Shown: positions 36,669 through 46,881, counted from the stretch's first letter. The stretch: 64,000 nucleotides of DNA from Permianibacter fluminis (GCF_013179735.1 NZ_JABMEG010000002.1:597817-661816); one strand, 5' to 3'. Made by a program: numbers and translations. The notes: a model not told the origin generated them from the letters alone.

Positions 36669-37688
36669 ATGAAAGCTCTGCTTCGCTTGCTGGCGATTTT
36701 GATTGCGCTGGGGTTGGCGGCTGGCGGCTATGTGTTCTGGCAAGTGAGTGCGCTGGATCAGGCTGTGCTCAACAGCGATTCCGAAACGGTCGAGTACGAA
36801 GTGGCGCGGGGCAGCAATGCCAATGCCGTGCTGCGCGACTGGCAAAGCAAAGGCTGGCTGCAGGCATCACCGTGGTGGCGGGTCTGGTTGAAGCTGCATC
36901 CGCGCGAGGCCGATATCAAAGCCGGCACCTATCGGATTGCGCGCGGTGACTCGCTGCGCAGCGTGCTGTACCGGATGTGGGCCGGTGATGTCATCCATTA
37001 TTCGGTAACCTTCGTCGAAGGCTGGAATATTCGCGATCTGCGCGCGGTGCTGGCGAAAGCGCGCAAGCTCAAACAAACGGTGCCGGTCATGACCGACGCC
37101 GAACTGATGGCGGCACTCGGCAAGCCGGGTCTGCACCCGGAGGGGCAATTCTTTCCGTCGACGTACTCCTATACCGAAACCATGTCCGATCGCGACGTGC
37201 TCGCCGAAGCGATGCGGGTGATGGACACCGTGCTGGCGCAGGAGTGGGAAAAACGCCAGCCGCAATTGCCGTATGCCACGCCTTATGAGGCGTTGATCAT
37301 GGCGTCGATTGTCGAAAAGGAAACCGGTCACGCCAGCGATCGGCATGACATTGCCGGCGTGTTTGTTCGCCGGCTCGACAAGAACATGCGCCTGCAGACG
37401 GATCCGACCGTCATCTATGGTCTGGGCGCGCGATTCGATGGCAATTTGCGCAAGGTCGATTTGCAGACCGATACCCCGTATAACAGCTACACCCGCGCGG
37501 GTCTGCCGCCATCGCCTATTTGTATGCCCGGGCGTGAAGCTATTCAGGCGTCGCTCAACCCCGCCGCCGGCGATGCACTGTATTTTGTTGCCCGCGGTGA
37601 CGGCACCACGGTATTTTCGGCGACGCTGGAGCAGCACAATGCTGCCGTGCGCGAATTTCAATTGAAGAGGCGTGGTCGTGGTCGCTAA
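36669..37688 (+). CDS. mltG: Endolytic murein transglycosylase MltG
   Basis: This encodes 339 residues, with an N-terminal transmembrane helix (residues 4-25) and a periplasmic YceG domain. It cleaves nascent peptidoglycan strands. The catalytic Glu218 lies in ASIVEKETG, and [31 protein letters not shown] follow as in the family. The ATG at 36669 matches the family start; the frame is open further up inside pabC. It overlaps tmk by 17 bases. Confidence 0.96.
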   Translation: MKALLRLLAILIALGLAAGGYVFWQVSALDQAVLNSDSETVEYEVARGSNANAVLRDWQSKGWLQASPWWRVWLKLHPREADIKAGTYRIARGDSLRSVLYRMWAGDVIHYSVTFVEGWNIRDLRAVLAKARKLKQTVPVMTDAELMAALGKPGLHPEGQFFPSTYSYTETMSDRDVLAEAMRVMDTVLAQEWEKRQPQLPYATPYEALIMASIVEKETGHASDRHDIAGVFVRRLDKNMRLQTDPTVIYGLGARFDGNLRKVDLQTDTPYNSYTRAGLPPSPICMPGREAIQASLNPAAGDALYFVARGDGTTVFSATLEQHNAAVREFQLKRRGRGR

Positions 37689-38331
37689 CTCCCACAAGTC
37701 AGCTCCTTGTTTTGTCACGCTCGAAGGTATCGAGGGCGTTGGCAAATCAACCAATCTGGCGTTCATTCGTGATTGGCTGAGCCAGCATGGTCATGATGTG
37801 CTGCAGACGCGCGAACCCGGTGGCACGCCGCTGGCGGAGCAGATCCGTGAACTGCTGCTGGCACCGCGTGAGGAAGTGGTCGATTCCGACACCGAACTGC
37901 TGCTGATGTTTGCCGCCCGCGCCCAGCATGTCGCGACGGTCATCAAACCGGCGCTGGCGGCCGGCAAAACCGTGCTGTCGGATCGGTTTGTCGACGCCAG
38001 CTTTGCTTATCAGGGCGGCGGCCGCCAGTTGCCGATGGCGCGCATTGCCGCGCTGGAAACTTGGTTGCTCGCCGCGTTCAAACCGACCCTGACGCTGCTG
38101 CTTGATCTGCATCCGGATATCGCGCTGGCGCGGGCGCGGCAGCGTGGCGAAGCGGATCGGTTCGAGCGCGAGCAACTGGCCTTTTTCATCCGGGTGCGCG
38201 AGGTCTATTTGCAGCGTGCCGCCGCCGAGCCGCAACGTTTTGCCATCATCGATGCCGGCCAGAGTCTGGCCGATGTGCAACGCGACATCGCGGCACTGTT
38301 GGCGAACCGAATTGGCGCGTGTGCATCATGA
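37672..38331 (+). CDS. tmk: Thymidylate kinase
   Basis: This encodes 219 residues. It phosphorylates dTMP to dTDP. The P-loop is GIEGVGKST, the DR motif is [17 protein letters not shown] and the LID region is [12 protein letters not shown]. The start may be GTG at 37672 or 37678, both inside the end of mltG; either implies translational coupling. Its stop overlaps the holB start (ATGA). Confidence 0.96.
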   Translation: MVVVANSHKSAPCFVTLEGIEGVGKSTNLAFIRDWLSQHGHDVLQTREPGGTPLAEQIRELLLAPREEVVDSDTELLLMFAARAQHVATVIKPALAAGKTVLSDRFVDASFAYQGGGRQLPMARIAALETWLLAAFKPTLTLLLDLHPDIALARARQRGEADRFEREQLAFFIRVREVYLQRAAAEPQRFAIIDAGQSLADVQRDIAALLANRIGACAS

Positions 38332-39329
38332 CGGACACCGGTGCAGCAGCAAATGCGTTGCCCGTCTTGCCGGATTGGCTGACACCAGTCTGGAAAAAAC
38401 TGTGCTGGTCGCTCGACGCCAATCGGGTCGCGCACGGTTTGTTGCTGCATGGACCGCGCGGCATCGGCAAGCGTTGGCTGGCCGAGCATTACGCGGCCCG
38501 GTTGCTGTGCCGCGAGGCGCGTGCCGAACAGCCGGCCTGCGGACATTGCGCCGGCTGTGCGCTGCGGCTGGCCGGTCACCATCCGGATTTTCTGCAGCTC
38601 AGCATCCCGGAAGACAAGCAAAGCATCGGTATCGAACAGGTCCGTGAACTGTCCGGCCTGTTGCAGCAATCGGCGCATCGGGCCGGTTACCGGGCGGTGA
38701 TTATCGAGCCGGCCGAGGCGATGACCCTGTCGGCGGCTAATGCCTTGCTGAAAACCCTGGAAGAGCCCGGTTCGTCGATTGTGCTGATTTTGGTTGCGCA
38801 CCAGCTGGAGCGGGTGCCGGCGACCATACGCAGCCGCTGCCAGCGACTGCCGCTGGCGCCGCCTGAACCGGCGGCGGCGATGGCCTGGCTGCAGGCTCAA
38901 CATCCCGAGCTGGCGGCAGAGCGATTGCAGCAGGCGCTGGTGCTGGCCGCTGGCGCACCGCTGCGGGTGCAGGGCCTGCTGGCACAGGATGCGCTGGCCC
39001 AGGTCGACAGCCTGGAAAAAGGTCTGCTCGCCGTGGCCCGCGGCGAACTGAGCCCGGTGCAGCTGGCGGCCAGCCAAACCGATGTCACGCTGGCGCTGCT
39101 GCACCTGCAGCGGGTTGCTGCCCGCGGTTTGCAGAAGAGCCTTAACGGCGAGAGCAAAGTGCCGGCGATACTGTGGGATCGCTTTGTCAGCGCGGTTCTC
39201 GAGGCCATGCGGGCCTGGCGAGCCAATCCGGCGCTGCACGCCCAGACTTTGCTGGAAAGCGTTCTGATTCAATGGTTTGATTTCACTGCCGGCATGCGCC
39301 ATAGTAAGTCGGCAACTTCAACGAGGTAA
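38328..39329 (+). CDS. holB: DNA polymerase III delta-prime subunit
   Basis: This encodes 333 residues. It is a clamp-loader subunit. The P-loop-like GPRGIGKRW has Arg in place of the usual Ser/Thr after Lys, consistent with delta-prime subunits that do not hydrolyse ATP. The zinc module C-x-C pairs are at about residues 61-79 (ending CGHCAGC), and [14 protein letters not shown] and TIRSRCQRL (sensor 1) follow. It overlaps tmk by four bases. Confidence 0.95.
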   Translation: MTDTGAAANALPVLPDWLTPVWKKLCWSLDANRVAHGLLLHGPRGIGKRWLAEHYAARLLCREARAEQPACGHCAGCALRLAGHHPDFLQLSIPEDKQSIGIEQVRELSGLLQQSAHRAGYRAVIIEPAEAMTLSAANALLKTLEEPGSSIVLILVAHQLERVPATIRSRCQRLPLAPPEPAAAMAWLQAQHPELAAERLQQALVLAAGAPLRVQGLLAQDALAQVDSLEKGLLAVARGELSPVQLAASQTDVTLALLHLQRVAARGLQKSLNGESKVPAILWDRFVSAVLEAMRAWRANPALHAQTLLESVLIQWFDFTAGMRHSKSATSTR

Positions 39330-39335
39330 TCGGTA

Positions 39336-39719
39336 ATGTCTGATGCAGCAAGCGCAGGTACCGGCGCCGCACCAGCGGGCGGTCCGCGTCACGGTATTTT
39401 GTCCCTGACCATCAAGGACAAGGCTGTGCTGTATGCCGCCTACATGCCGTTCGTCAAAAATGGTGGTTTGTTCATTCCGACCACGCGCCAGTACAACGTC
39501 GGCGACGAAGTGTTCATGCTGCTGACGCTGATGGAAGAGAAGGAAAAAATTCCGGTTGCCGGTCGCATCATCTGGGTAACGCCGCGTGGCGCCCAGGGCA
39601 ATCGCGCGGCCGGTATCGGCGTCCAATTCTCCAATCAGGACAACGGTCAGGCCCGAACCAAAATCGAAGCCTATCTGGCCGGTGCGCTGCAGTCGGACAA
39701 GCCTACACATACCATGTGA
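39336..39719 (+). CDS. pilZ: Type IV pilus PilZ protein
   Basis: This encodes 127 residues with a PilZ-fold core (GGLFIPTTRQYNVGDEVFMLLTLMEEKEKIPVAGRIIWVTP). The RxxxR and DxSxxG c-di-GMP-binding residues are missing or poor, as in the founding PilZ of Pseudomonas, which acts in pilus assembly without binding c-di-GMP. Its place after holB is the conserved one. It suggests that the organism has type IV pili whose structural genes lie elsewhere. Confidence 0.93.
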   Translation: MSDAASAGTGAAPAGGPRHGILSLTIKDKAVLYAAYMPFVKNGGLFIPTTRQYNVGDEVFMLLTLMEEKEKIPVAGRIIWVTPRGAQGNRAAGIGVQFSNQDNGQARTKIEAYLAGALQSDKPTHTM

Positions 39720-39770
39720 GTCATCTGCCGCTCTGAATTTGAGTGACTGTTTTTTTTAGTCGCCACGTAG

Positions 39771-40106
39771 ATGCTTCATCGGATTTTAACTCTCGTGCGA
39801 AACCTCGGGCCTTTTTTTGTGGTGTTGCTCAGCCTGACTGGCTGCGAGTGGTTGTTTGCTCCCCGTCAGACTGCGTGGTTTCATCAAGCTCCAAGCAAGT
39901 TGGTTTCGGCCCACGCTGAATTCAAATATGAGCGTCTGAAGTTAAGTGATGACGAATCATTAGACGACGACAATTTGCGCCAATATCTCGTCCGAGGTCT
40001 TTCCGGCGAACGGTCCCCAGGTCCATGTCGTGGCAACATGCAAATACTAGGATTCGGTTACGACGCACAAAGGCAAACATTTTGGGTGGAAGGTCGTTGC
40101 GAATAA
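39771..40106 (+). CDS. Small lipoprotein of unknown function
   Basis: This encodes 111 residues. A hydrophobic N-terminus ends in the lipobox LSLTG-C at about residue 25. The mature part has two more Cys (PGPCRG and the penultimate GRCE), which could form a disulfide. Base composition is visibly more A/T-rich than in the neighbours and the codon use is looser, which suggests a recently arrived or fast-evolving gene. It breaks the usual pilZ-tatD adjacency. Confidence 0.65.
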   Translation: MLHRILTLVRNLGPFFVVLLSLTGCEWLFAPRQTAWFHQAPSKLVSAHAEFKYERLKLSDDESLDDDNLRQYLVRGLSGERSPGPCRGNMQILGFGYDAQRQTFWVEGRCE

Positions 40107-40130
40107 GCAGCTACATCTACGAGGAAATAG

Positions 40131-40547
40131 TTGCAAAAAATGGAATGGAGTCGGCTGGTGCCCGAACTGATGGTCAACGACTATGATCGGGCCAAACAGT
40201 TCTATCGCGATGTTTTAGGCTTTGCGCTGTGTTTTGAGCGAACAGAAGACAGGTTTGGTTATTTCGATCGCGGCGGTGCCCAGATTATGTTGCTGGAACG
40301 CCCGCATGGCAGCGCGGCGCTGCCACCGGTAACGGATTCCCGGCTGCATTTCCAGATTGAAGTCGACCAGCTGGAGCCACTGCTGGATCGATTGGCTGGC
40401 GCCGGTCACTGCCTGCACAAGCCGCCGTACACGGCCCGCTATCGTGGCAACGATTGTGTTTATGTCCAGCGCGAATTTTTTGTTCGTGATCTGGATGGGT
40501 ATTTGTTGCGTTTCTTCCAGCACCAAGCAGAAGAGCCGCTTGTCTGA
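40131..40547 (+). CDS. VOC-superfamily (glyoxalase/bleomycin resistance-like) protein
   Basis: This encodes 138 residues in two beta-alpha-beta-beta-beta halves. Typical features are VPELMVNDYDRAKQFYRDVLGF, a central HFQIEVDQLEPLLDRL and the terminal FFVRDLDGYLLRFFQ. The family includes metal-dependent isomerases, dioxygenases and drug-binding proteins; no specific substrate can be named. A TTG start at 40131 is preferred because GAGGAA lies seven bases before it; ATG at 40140 is the alternative. Confidence 0.8.
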   Translation: MQKMEWSRLVPELMVNDYDRAKQFYRDVLGFALCFERTEDRFGYFDRGGAQIMLLERPHGSAALPPVTDSRLHFQIEVDQLEPLLDRLAGAGHCLHKPPYTARYRGNDCVYVQREFFVRDLDGYLLRFFQHQAEEPLV

Positions 40548-40563
40548 ACCTGCAGGACCTGTT

Positions 40564-41349
40564 GTGAAATTCATCGACTCCCATTGCCACCTCGATCGGC
40601 TCGAATTGCCGGAAGGCGTCACGCTCGAACAGGTCATGAACGAGGCGCGTGCCCGCGGGGTTTGCCATTTCCTGAATATCGGCGTCGAGCAAGACAGTTT
40701 TCCGCAGGTGCTGGCCATTGCCGAAGCCCATGCCGATGTCAGTTGCAGTGTCGGTACCCATCCGCTCTATGAAGGTATCCACGAAACCAATTTCGATTGG
40801 GTGCGCAGCGCCGCCAACCATTGCAAGGTGGTTGCGATTGGCGAAACCGGGCTCGATTACTACTACAAGCCGGAAAGTGCCGAGGCGCAGCAGCGCAGCT
40901 TTCGGGCCCATATCCGCTTGGCCCGCGAGCTTGGTCTGCCGCTGATTGTGCATACCCGGCAGGCGCAAACTGACACGCTGAATTTGTTGAAAGAAGAAGG
41001 CGCCAGCGAGTTTGGTGGCGTGCTGCACTGTTTTACTGAAGACTGGCCAATGGCAGCCGCCGCGTTGGAGCTCGGTTTTTATATTTCCTTGTCCGGTATC
41101 GTCACGTTTCGCAATGCCGATAGCCTGCGCGAAGTTGCCCGGAACGTACCGCCGGATCGCTTGCTGATTGAAACCGATGCGCCCTGGCTGGCGCCGGTGC
41201 CGTATCGCGGCAAGAGCAATTTGCCAGCCTATGTGGTCGAGGTGGCGCAGTGCATTGCCCGCGAGCGAGGCATCAGTCTGGACGCGCTGGCGGCGCAGAC
41301 CACCGCCAATTTCTGTCAGCTGTTCCGCCGGGCCGATGTCGCCATTTGA
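40564..41349 (+). CDS. tatD: TatD-family metal-dependent deoxyribonuclease
   Basis: This encodes 261 residues with a GTG start at 40564, where the first metal motif DSHCHLD begins nearly at once. Other metal-site motifs are GETGLDYYY, HTRQA, HCFTED and ETDAPWLAP. TatD proteins are 3'-5' exonucleases and D-aminoacyl-tRNA deacylase-like enzymes; the YcfH subgroup lies beside holB, as here. It is the last gene of the fab cluster. Confidence 0.93.
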   Translation: MKFIDSHCHLDRLELPEGVTLEQVMNEARARGVCHFLNIGVEQDSFPQVLAIAEAHADVSCSVGTHPLYEGIHETNFDWVRSAANHCKVVAIGETGLDYYYKPESAEAQQRSFRAHIRLARELGLPLIVHTRQAQTDTLNLLKEEGASEFGGVLHCFTEDWPMAAAALELGFYISLSGIVTFRNADSLREVARNVPPDRLLIETDAPWLAPVPYRGKSNLPAYVVEVAQCIARERGISLDALAAQTTANFCQLFRRADVAI

Positions 41350-41421
41350 TCGCGACAGGGCTTGCGGTCATCGCGTGCTGCCCGTCGGCGGTTGCTGAAA
41401 AGCCGGGACGTAATCTGAAAT

Positions 41422-41450
41422 AAAAAAACCGGGCATGGCCCGGTTTTTTT
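41422..41450. terminator. Bidirectional intrinsic terminator
   Basis: A perfect 13-bp stem, AAAAAAACCGGGC (41422-41434) with GCCCGGTTTTTTT (41438-41450), has a three-base loop. It serves tatD from the left and the lipoprotein gene from the right. Confidence 0.92.
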
Positions 41451-41467
41451 ATTTGTTGCATGTCGGC

Positions 41468-42118
41468 TCACAAGCTGGCGTAACCGTGCTCGGCGGCAAT
41501 GGCCACCATCTGGATGCTGCGTGGCTGGCTCGATACTTCGCGGCCGTTGATCAGCACCTGGGTTTCAATTTTGTATTCGCCTTCCGGCGCGCCATCCGGC
41601 AGCTTCAAGGTAAAGGTGTTGACGAACTCGCCGCTGCCATCGGTGGCATTGGCTTTTTTCTCGCCACGTTTGAATTCCTCGCCGGACGGCGCGTAAGCGA
41701 TCAGCACTTCCTTGACGTCCTTGATGGGTTCGCCGGTGCCGGCCACGACCCGTATGGTCGACTGCACTTTCAGGGCATCGCCGCGTTTCAGCGTGGCGTC
41801 CGGGTTCAGGGTGGTCTGGTATGCCACCAGTTCGGCTTTCGCCGGCAGCTTGCCTTTATTGGCGGCCCGATAGTCCTGCTCGACTTCGTCTTTGCTGCGG
41901 GTCTGCCGGCTGACAATTTCGACCACCGCACAGGCGGCAAGCCCGGCCAACGCGCCACGGCCAGCGCCTTTCTTGCCGCTGATGGCAGCGCCGATGGCGG
42001 CGCCACCGAGCGCGAACGCGCCACATTTGAGCGCCGTGCCCTTGTCGATGGACGCGCAAGACGTCAGCAACAACGCCGCGATTCCGAAACACAGGCCAAC
42101 TTTTGCCGTGGATTGCAT
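41468..42118 (-). CDS. Lipoprotein with glycine-zipper segment
   Basis: This encodes 216 residues. The signal ends in the lipobox LLTS-C (AALLLTSCASIDKG). Next comes a glycine-zipper stretch (GAFALGGAAIGAAISGKKGAGRGALAG) of the type found in outer-membrane lipoproteins and associated with membrane insertion or oligomerisation. The C-terminal half (residues of about 110-216) looks like a beta-sandwich with EGEYKIETQVLINGREV. The ATG at 42118 is chosen because the signal peptide begins there. No function is recognised. Confidence 0.75.
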   Translation of the reverse strand: MQSTAKVGLCFGIAALLLTSCASIDKGTALKCGAFALGGAAIGAAISGKKGAGRGALAGLAACAVVEIVSRQTRSKDEVEQDYRAANKGKLPAKAELVAYQTTLNPDATLKRGDALKVQSTIRVVAGTGEPIKDVKEVLIAYAPSGEEFKRGEKKANATDGSGEFVNTFTLKLPDGAPEGEYKIETQVLINGREVSSQPRSIQMVAIAAEHGYASL

Positions 42119-42408
42119 GATGATCTCCCTGATCCTGCCAATGCGTAGAGCGGGGCGCCGGCCGTCTGCCGGACGCATACTGCGCGAGTGGGCCCAGTCT
42201 ACAAGCCGGGCCAACAAGTGCAAGGGCGCCAGTTTGGTCGGCGTCGGCTGAGCGCTGCCTGAACCGGCAGGCCGCATCCGGTTTGATATCGATCAAGCGC
42301 CGATGCCGCGGCTAGTCTGGCCAGATGGAGTGACGCCCGGCGCTGACGTAGAATGGGCCCGGACTCTTATGGCGCCACTGTCGGTGCCTGCACAGGAATG
42401 GAACGCGA

Positions 42409-43608
42409 ATGACGGCGAAAACCGATGCAAAAGCCAGCGCTGTACTGGCCAACTGGGATGACCTGCTGCTGCTGGACGATCAGCTGACCGAAGAAGAGCG
42501 GCTGGTGCGCGACAGCGCCCGTGCTTATTGCCAGGAGCGGCTGATGCCGCGGGTCCTCGAAGCCAACCGGCACGAGCATTTCCACCGCGAAATCATGAAC
42601 GAAATGGGTGAGCTCGGTTTGCTCGGCGTCACCGTGCACGGCTACGGCTGTGCTGGCGCCAGCTATGTCGCCTATGGCCTGGTGGCGCGGGAAGTGGAGC
42701 GGGTGGATTCCGGTTATCGTTCGGCCTGCTCGGTGCAATCCAGTCTGGTCATGTATCCCATCTACAAATACGGCAGCGAAGCGCAAAAACAGAAATACCT
42801 GCCGAAGCTCGCCAGCGGCGAATACGTCGGTTGCTTTGGCCTGACCGAGCCGGATGCCGGTTCCGATCCGGGCGGCATGAAAACCCGCGCCAAGAAAGTC
42901 GATGGCGGCTATTTGCTGCACGGCTCCAAGATGTGGATCACCAACTCGCCAATCGCCGATGTGTTTGTTGTCTGGGCCAAGAACGACGAGGGCAAGATCC
43001 GTGGTTTCGTGCTGGAAAAAGGCATGAAAGGACTCAGTGCGCCGAAAATCGAAGGCAAATTCAGTCTGCGCGCCTCGACCACCGGTGAAATCGTCATGGA
43101 CAACGTGTTCGTGCCGGCCGAGAACGAATTTCCGGAAATCGAAGGTCTCAAAGGCCCGTTCGGTTGCCTGAACATGGCCCGTTACGGCATCAGCTGGGGC
43201 GCCATGGGCGCGGCCGAATTCTGCTGGCACGCCGCTCGCAGCTATACGCTCGAGCGCAAGCAGTTTGGCCGGCCGCTGGCCGCCACCCAGCTCATCCAGA
43301 AAAAGCTGGCCGACATGCAGACCGAGATCACGCTGAGCCTCCAGGCCAGCCTTCGGGTCGGACGGCTGATCGATGAGCACCGGTTCAAACCGGAGATGAT
43401 TTCGCTGGTCAAACGCAATGCCTGTGGCAAGGCGCTCGATATCGCCCGGATGGCCCGCGACATGCACGGCGGCAACGGCATCAGTGACGAATTCCATGTC
43501 ATTCGCCACGTCATGAATCTGGAGGCTGTTAACACGTACGAAGGTACGCATGACGTCCATGCCCTGATTCTGGGCCGGGCCCAAACCGGCCTGCAGGCAT
43601 TCAGCTGA
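42409..43608 (+). CDS. gcdH: Glutaryl-CoA dehydrogenase
   Basis: This encodes 399 residues of the acyl-CoA dehydrogenase fold. It oxidises and decarboxylates glutaryl-CoA to crotonyl-CoA in lysine, tryptophan and glutarate breakdown. It matches the GCDH subgroup, with the substrate-binding Arg in [13 protein letters not shown] and the catalytic Glu378 in [22 protein letters not shown] and [16 protein letters not shown] are FAD-domain markers. It is monocistronic with a hairpin terminator 120 bases after. Confidence 0.93.
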   Translation: MTAKTDAKASAVLANWDDLLLLDDQLTEEERLVRDSARAYCQERLMPRVLEANRHEHFHREIMNEMGELGLLGVTVHGYGCAGASYVAYGLVAREVERVDSGYRSACSVQSSLVMYPIYKYGSEAQKQKYLPKLASGEYVGCFGLTEPDAGSDPGGMKTRAKKVDGGYLLHGSKMWITNSPIADVFVVWAKNDEGKIRGFVLEKGMKGLSAPKIEGKFSLRASTTGEIVMDNVFVPAENEFPEIEGLKGPFGCLNMARYGISWGAMGAAEFCWHAARSYTLERKQFGRPLAATQLIQKKLADMQTEITLSLQASLRVGRLIDEHRFKPEMISLVKRNACGKALDIARMARDMHGGNGISDEFHVIRHVMNLEAVNTYEGTHDVHALILGRAQTGLQAFS

Positions 43609-43916
43609 GCGAAAATTGGCCAACCCGTGCCACTACCGCCGAGCTAATCAGGCCGGGACAGCTGGGTTGAGGCAAGCTGCCTGAAACAACCGGCCTGAAA
43701 CAACAGGGCTGCTGCATCAAGAAACTGGCACCGTTGGTGCCTTTTTTTTGACCAGTCCGGTTAAAAAACGTGTCGGAATTGGCAATTGTCCGAATCCGGG
43801 AAACTTAACGTAATAAATCCCGACAAATCGGTCGTGGCAGGGCCGGAAAGTTTGTGCCATGCTCGATTTATTCGGACAGTTTGGTCAGTGATGACCATCA
43901 GCAATCAGGTAGTGAA
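43609..43916. other. Intergenic region between gcdH and prc
   Basis: This 308-base stretch has no gene. It contains a terminator at 43727-43749 and the prc promoter region after it. I saw no clear consensus promoter. Confidence 0.6.
43727..43749 (+). terminator. Intrinsic terminator after gcdH
   Basis: A six-base stem GGCACC/GGTGCC with a three-base loop is followed directly by eight Ts (43742-43749). Confidence 0.85.
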
Positions 43917-46049
43917 ATGAAGCTCAAGCAGTCGTGGTTTGGCGCCGTGCGCGCAGGGGTCTCGGCCTTTATTCTGGCCGTGGTGGCGATTTCCTCCGGG
44001 CCGTTGCCGGCTGCGCCATCCGCGGAGACGCTCAGCCCTGAGCCGCAACATGCCCAGGTCGCGAAATACATTCGCAGCATCCTGAATGACGGCCATTATT
44101 CCCGGCCGCGCATTAATGATGATCTGTCGCTGAAAATGTTCGACCAGTATCTGAGCATGCTGGACGGCAACCGCAGCTATTTTACCCAGGCCGATATCGA
44201 TCAGTTCAGCAAGTACAAGACTTCGCTGGATGACGCGCTGGCGCGCGGTGATCTGAGCGCGCCGTACGAAATTTTCACCGCTTTCCAGAAACGCTGGGAA
44301 GGCCGTTATGACTTCGCCATCAGCCTGCTACAAAAACCGATGAAATTCGACGGCAAGGACAGCTTTGTCGTCGACCGGGAAAAAGCACCGTGGCCGAAGA
44401 ATGCCGACGAGCTCAATGAACTGTGGCGGCAACGGGTCAAATACGATGCGCTGAATCTGAAGCTGGCCAAAAAAGAATGGCCGGAGATTAAAGAGCTGCT
44501 GACCAAGCGCTATGAAGCCGCCAAGCGCCGGATGAGCCAGACCAACAGCGAAGACGTGTTTAGCTATTTCATGAACGCGGTCACCGCAGCAGTCGATCCG
44601 CACAGCAATTATTTCTCGCCGCCGCAGGCCGAAAATTTCGATATCGAAATGAAGCTGTCGCTGGAAGGAATCGGTGCGGTGCTGCAGACCGACGATGTCT
44701 ACACCAAAGTGGCGCGACTGGTCGAGATGGGCCCGGCTGACAAGAGCAAGCAGATTTTCGCCGAAGACAAAATCATTTCGGTAGGTCAGGACAACCAGCC
44801 GATGGTCGATGTGGTCGGCTGGCGGCTGGATGATGTGGTGGATCTGATCCGCGGCAAGGCCGGTTCCGTGGTCCGGCTGGAAGTGATGCCGCACAGCGCC
44901 GGTGCCGATGGCAAGACCAAGATCATCAGTCTTGTCCGCGAGAAGGTGAAGCTGGAAGAGCAGGCCGCCAAGTCGGAAGTGATCAAGATCGACCGACCGG
45001 GTCGTCAGCACAGCATTGGCGTCATCACCGTGCCGAAGTTCTACGTCGACTTCCAAGCCCGCGCGATGGGCGATGAGAATTACAAGAGCGTGGCCCGCGA
45101 TGTCCGCGATTTGCTGGTTAAGCTGAAAGCCGACAAAGTCGACGGCGTGATTCTGGATCTGCGCAACAACGGTGGCGGCGGCCTGGATGAGGCTGCCCAG
45201 ATGTCGGGTCTGTTCATCGATCAAGGCCCGATTGTGCAGGAACGCACCCAGTTCGGTCAGATCTCGGTGTTGCCGGATGAAGATCCGGGTGAAACCTGGG
45301 ACGGCCCGCTGGTGGTGCTGATCAATGGCCAGAGCGCGTCAGCTTCAGAGATTGTCGCGGCAGCGCTGCAGGATTATGGCCGTGCCTTGATCGTCGGAGA
45401 AACCTCGTTCGGCAAGGGCACCGTGCAGACCGTGGTGGATCTGAATCGCTATCGCGACGGTCCCGGCCAGAATTTTGGCCAGATCAAACTGACCGTGCAC
45501 AAGTTCTACCGTGTCGATGGCAACAGTACCCAGCATCGCGGTGTGGTGCCGGATATCCAGCTGCCACCGATGTTTGATTCGGCCGAGTTTGGTGAGAGCT
45601 CCTTGCCGAACGCGATGCCTTGGGATCATATTCAAGCTGCCAATTACGCGATTGCCGGCGATGTCAAAAAATACGTGCCGCAGTTGAAAGCCATGCAGGA
45701 CAAACGGGTCGCCAAAGATCCGGAGTACCAATACCTGCTGCAAGACATCGCGGAATACAACGTGCGCAAAAACGAAAAGACCGTGACCTTGAATGAGGCC
45801 GAGCGCAAAGCGGAGCGCGATCAGTTTGAGAAGAAACAATTGGCGCGGGAAAATGCCCGTCGCAAACTGAAAGGTCTGCCGCCGCTGAAAGTGCTGCCGG
45901 AACAGCCCGCTACTGATGAACCGGCTGACAGCAGCGATGATGTTCGGCTGACTGAGGCGGCCAATATTCTGTCCGATCTGATCTGGCTGCAGTCGGGTCA
46001 GCGCGTGGTGGACGCCAGCGACAGCAAGCGCGCGGCCCGGACCAATTGA
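43917..46049 (+). CDS. prc: Tail-specific carboxy-terminal protease Prc
   Basis: This encodes 710 residues. It begins with a signal/anchor segment (residues 8-30), then an N-terminal helical region, a PDZ domain (about 240-330) and the S41 protease core with the dyad Ser475 (GQSASASEIV) and Lys500 (GETSFGKGTVQ), 25 residues apart as in Escherichia coli Prc. It degrades periplasmic proteins with nonpolar C-termini and trims lipoproteins and cell-wall hydrolases. The ATG at 43917 is chosen because the signal peptide begins there; the frame opens 21 codons earlier. Confidence 0.95.
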   Translation: MKLKQSWFGAVRAGVSAFILAVVAISSGPLPAAPSAETLSPEPQHAQVAKYIRSILNDGHYSRPRINDDLSLKMFDQYLSMLDGNRSYFTQADIDQFSKYKTSLDDALARGDLSAPYEIFTAFQKRWEGRYDFAISLLQKPMKFDGKDSFVVDREKAPWPKNADELNELWRQRVKYDALNLKLAKKEWPEIKELLTKRYEAAKRRMSQTNSEDVFSYFMNAVTAAVDPHSNYFSPPQAENFDIEMKLSLEGIGAVLQTDDVYTKVARLVEMGPADKSKQIFAEDKIISVGQDNQPMVDVVGWRLDDVVDLIRGKAGSVVRLEVMPHSAGADGKTKIISLVREKVKLEEQAAKSEVIKIDRPGRQHSIGVITVPKFYVDFQARAMGDENYKSVARDVRDLLVKLKADKVDGVILDLRNNGGGGLDEAAQMSGLFIDQGPIVQERTQFGQISVLPDEDPGETWDGPLVVLINGQSASASEIVAAALQDYGRALIVGETSFGKGTVQTVVDLNRYRDGPGQNFGQIKLTVHKFYRVDGNSTQHRGVVPDIQLPPMFDSAEFGESSLPNAMPWDHIQAANYAIAGDVKKYVPQLKAMQDKRVAKDPEYQYLLQDIAEYNVRKNEKTVTLNEAERKAERDQFEKKQLARENARRKLKGLPPLKVLPEQPATDEPADSSDDVRLTEAANILSDLIWLQSGQRVVDASDSKRAARTN

Positions 46050-46075
46050 TTTTCTGACCAGGGACGGAGTGATTT

Positions 46076-46855
46076 ATGATCCCATTGGTGGAACCCACCA
46101 CTGATTTGATGGATGCCGTCAGGGCCGCGCGAGACAGCGCGGCCCATATTTTTTCCGAACGGGCAGCCGATTGTCAGCAAGTTGAAATGCAGGCCGAGGA
46201 CGATATCCTCAGTTGGATACGCGAGCCGGCACTGTGTCGGGTGGAGAGTGGCAGCGTTGCCGTATTCGCGGAAAACAAGCTGCTGTTCTATTGGGATGAG
46301 GGTGACGCTTTCGCCACTGCCGATTTCATCGGTGTGGGTCCGACGCTGAGAATTCAGGTCGAAGACAGCGTTACGCTGTCGGTATTGCCGCAAGCCTTGT
46401 TGGCAGAGGCCGCCGATATTCGCGGTAAATACGAGGCGTTGCTGCGCCAGCACCGGCAGATTCTGCTGCTACTGGTTGGTCGGCTGGTGACTCCGGAAGA
46501 GCGGCCGCAACCGGGCTTTCGCCGGTTTGCGGACGGTGAGGCCATCATCACCCAGGGCGATGAAGCGGAGTACGTCTACACCATTCTGGAAGGCGTTGCC
46601 GATGTCTCGGTCGACGGCGTCAACGTTGGCGTGATCAATGAAGAAGAGATTTTCGGCGCCATGGCAGTGCTGACCGGGCAGCGCCGGGCGGCAACGGTGC
46701 GCGCGCGCGGCACTTGCAGTGTCATGATGGTGGCGCGCGATGAATTTGCCTCGCTGGTCAATACCCATCCGCAGCTGTTCATCAATCTGTTGCGTGACAT
46801 GACCCGAACCATTGTCTCGCTGAACGAACGGGTGGTCAGTCTGGACGGGCGCTGA
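46076..46855 (+). CDS. Tandem cyclic nucleotide-binding domain protein
   Basis: This encodes 259 residues without a signal peptide or DNA-binding domain. The second half (about residues 145-235) is a canonical CNB fold (FADGEAIITQGDEAEYVYTILEGVADVSV, then GAMAVLTGQRRAATVRARGTCSV). The first half carries a weaker copy (CRVESGSVAVFAENKLLFYWDEGDAF), with poor glycine positions, so it may be degenerate. The last helix (LFINLLRDMTRTIVSLNERVV) could be a dimerisation segment. The PRAATVRA phosphate-binding region reads GQRRAATVRA, so nucleotide binding in the second domain is possible. The role is unknown; the gene follows prc by 26 bases. Confidence 0.8.
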   Translation: MIPLVEPTTDLMDAVRAARDSAAHIFSERAADCQQVEMQAEDDILSWIREPALCRVESGSVAVFAENKLLFYWDEGDAFATADFIGVGPTLRIQVEDSVTLSVLPQALLAEAADIRGKYEALLRQHRQILLLLVGRLVTPEERPQPGFRRFADGEAIITQGDEAEYVYTILEGVADVSVDGVNVGVINEEEIFGAMAVLTGQRRAATVRARGTCSVMMVARDEFASLVNTHPQLFINLLRDMTRTIVSLNERVVSLDGR

Positions 46856-46881
46856 TATTCGGACTGCATTGGATTTTGATC

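Noticed and set aside
43854..43916. Longer N-terminus of prc starting at 43854
   Set aside because: The additional 21 residues have no homology and stand before the signal peptide, which would be blocked.
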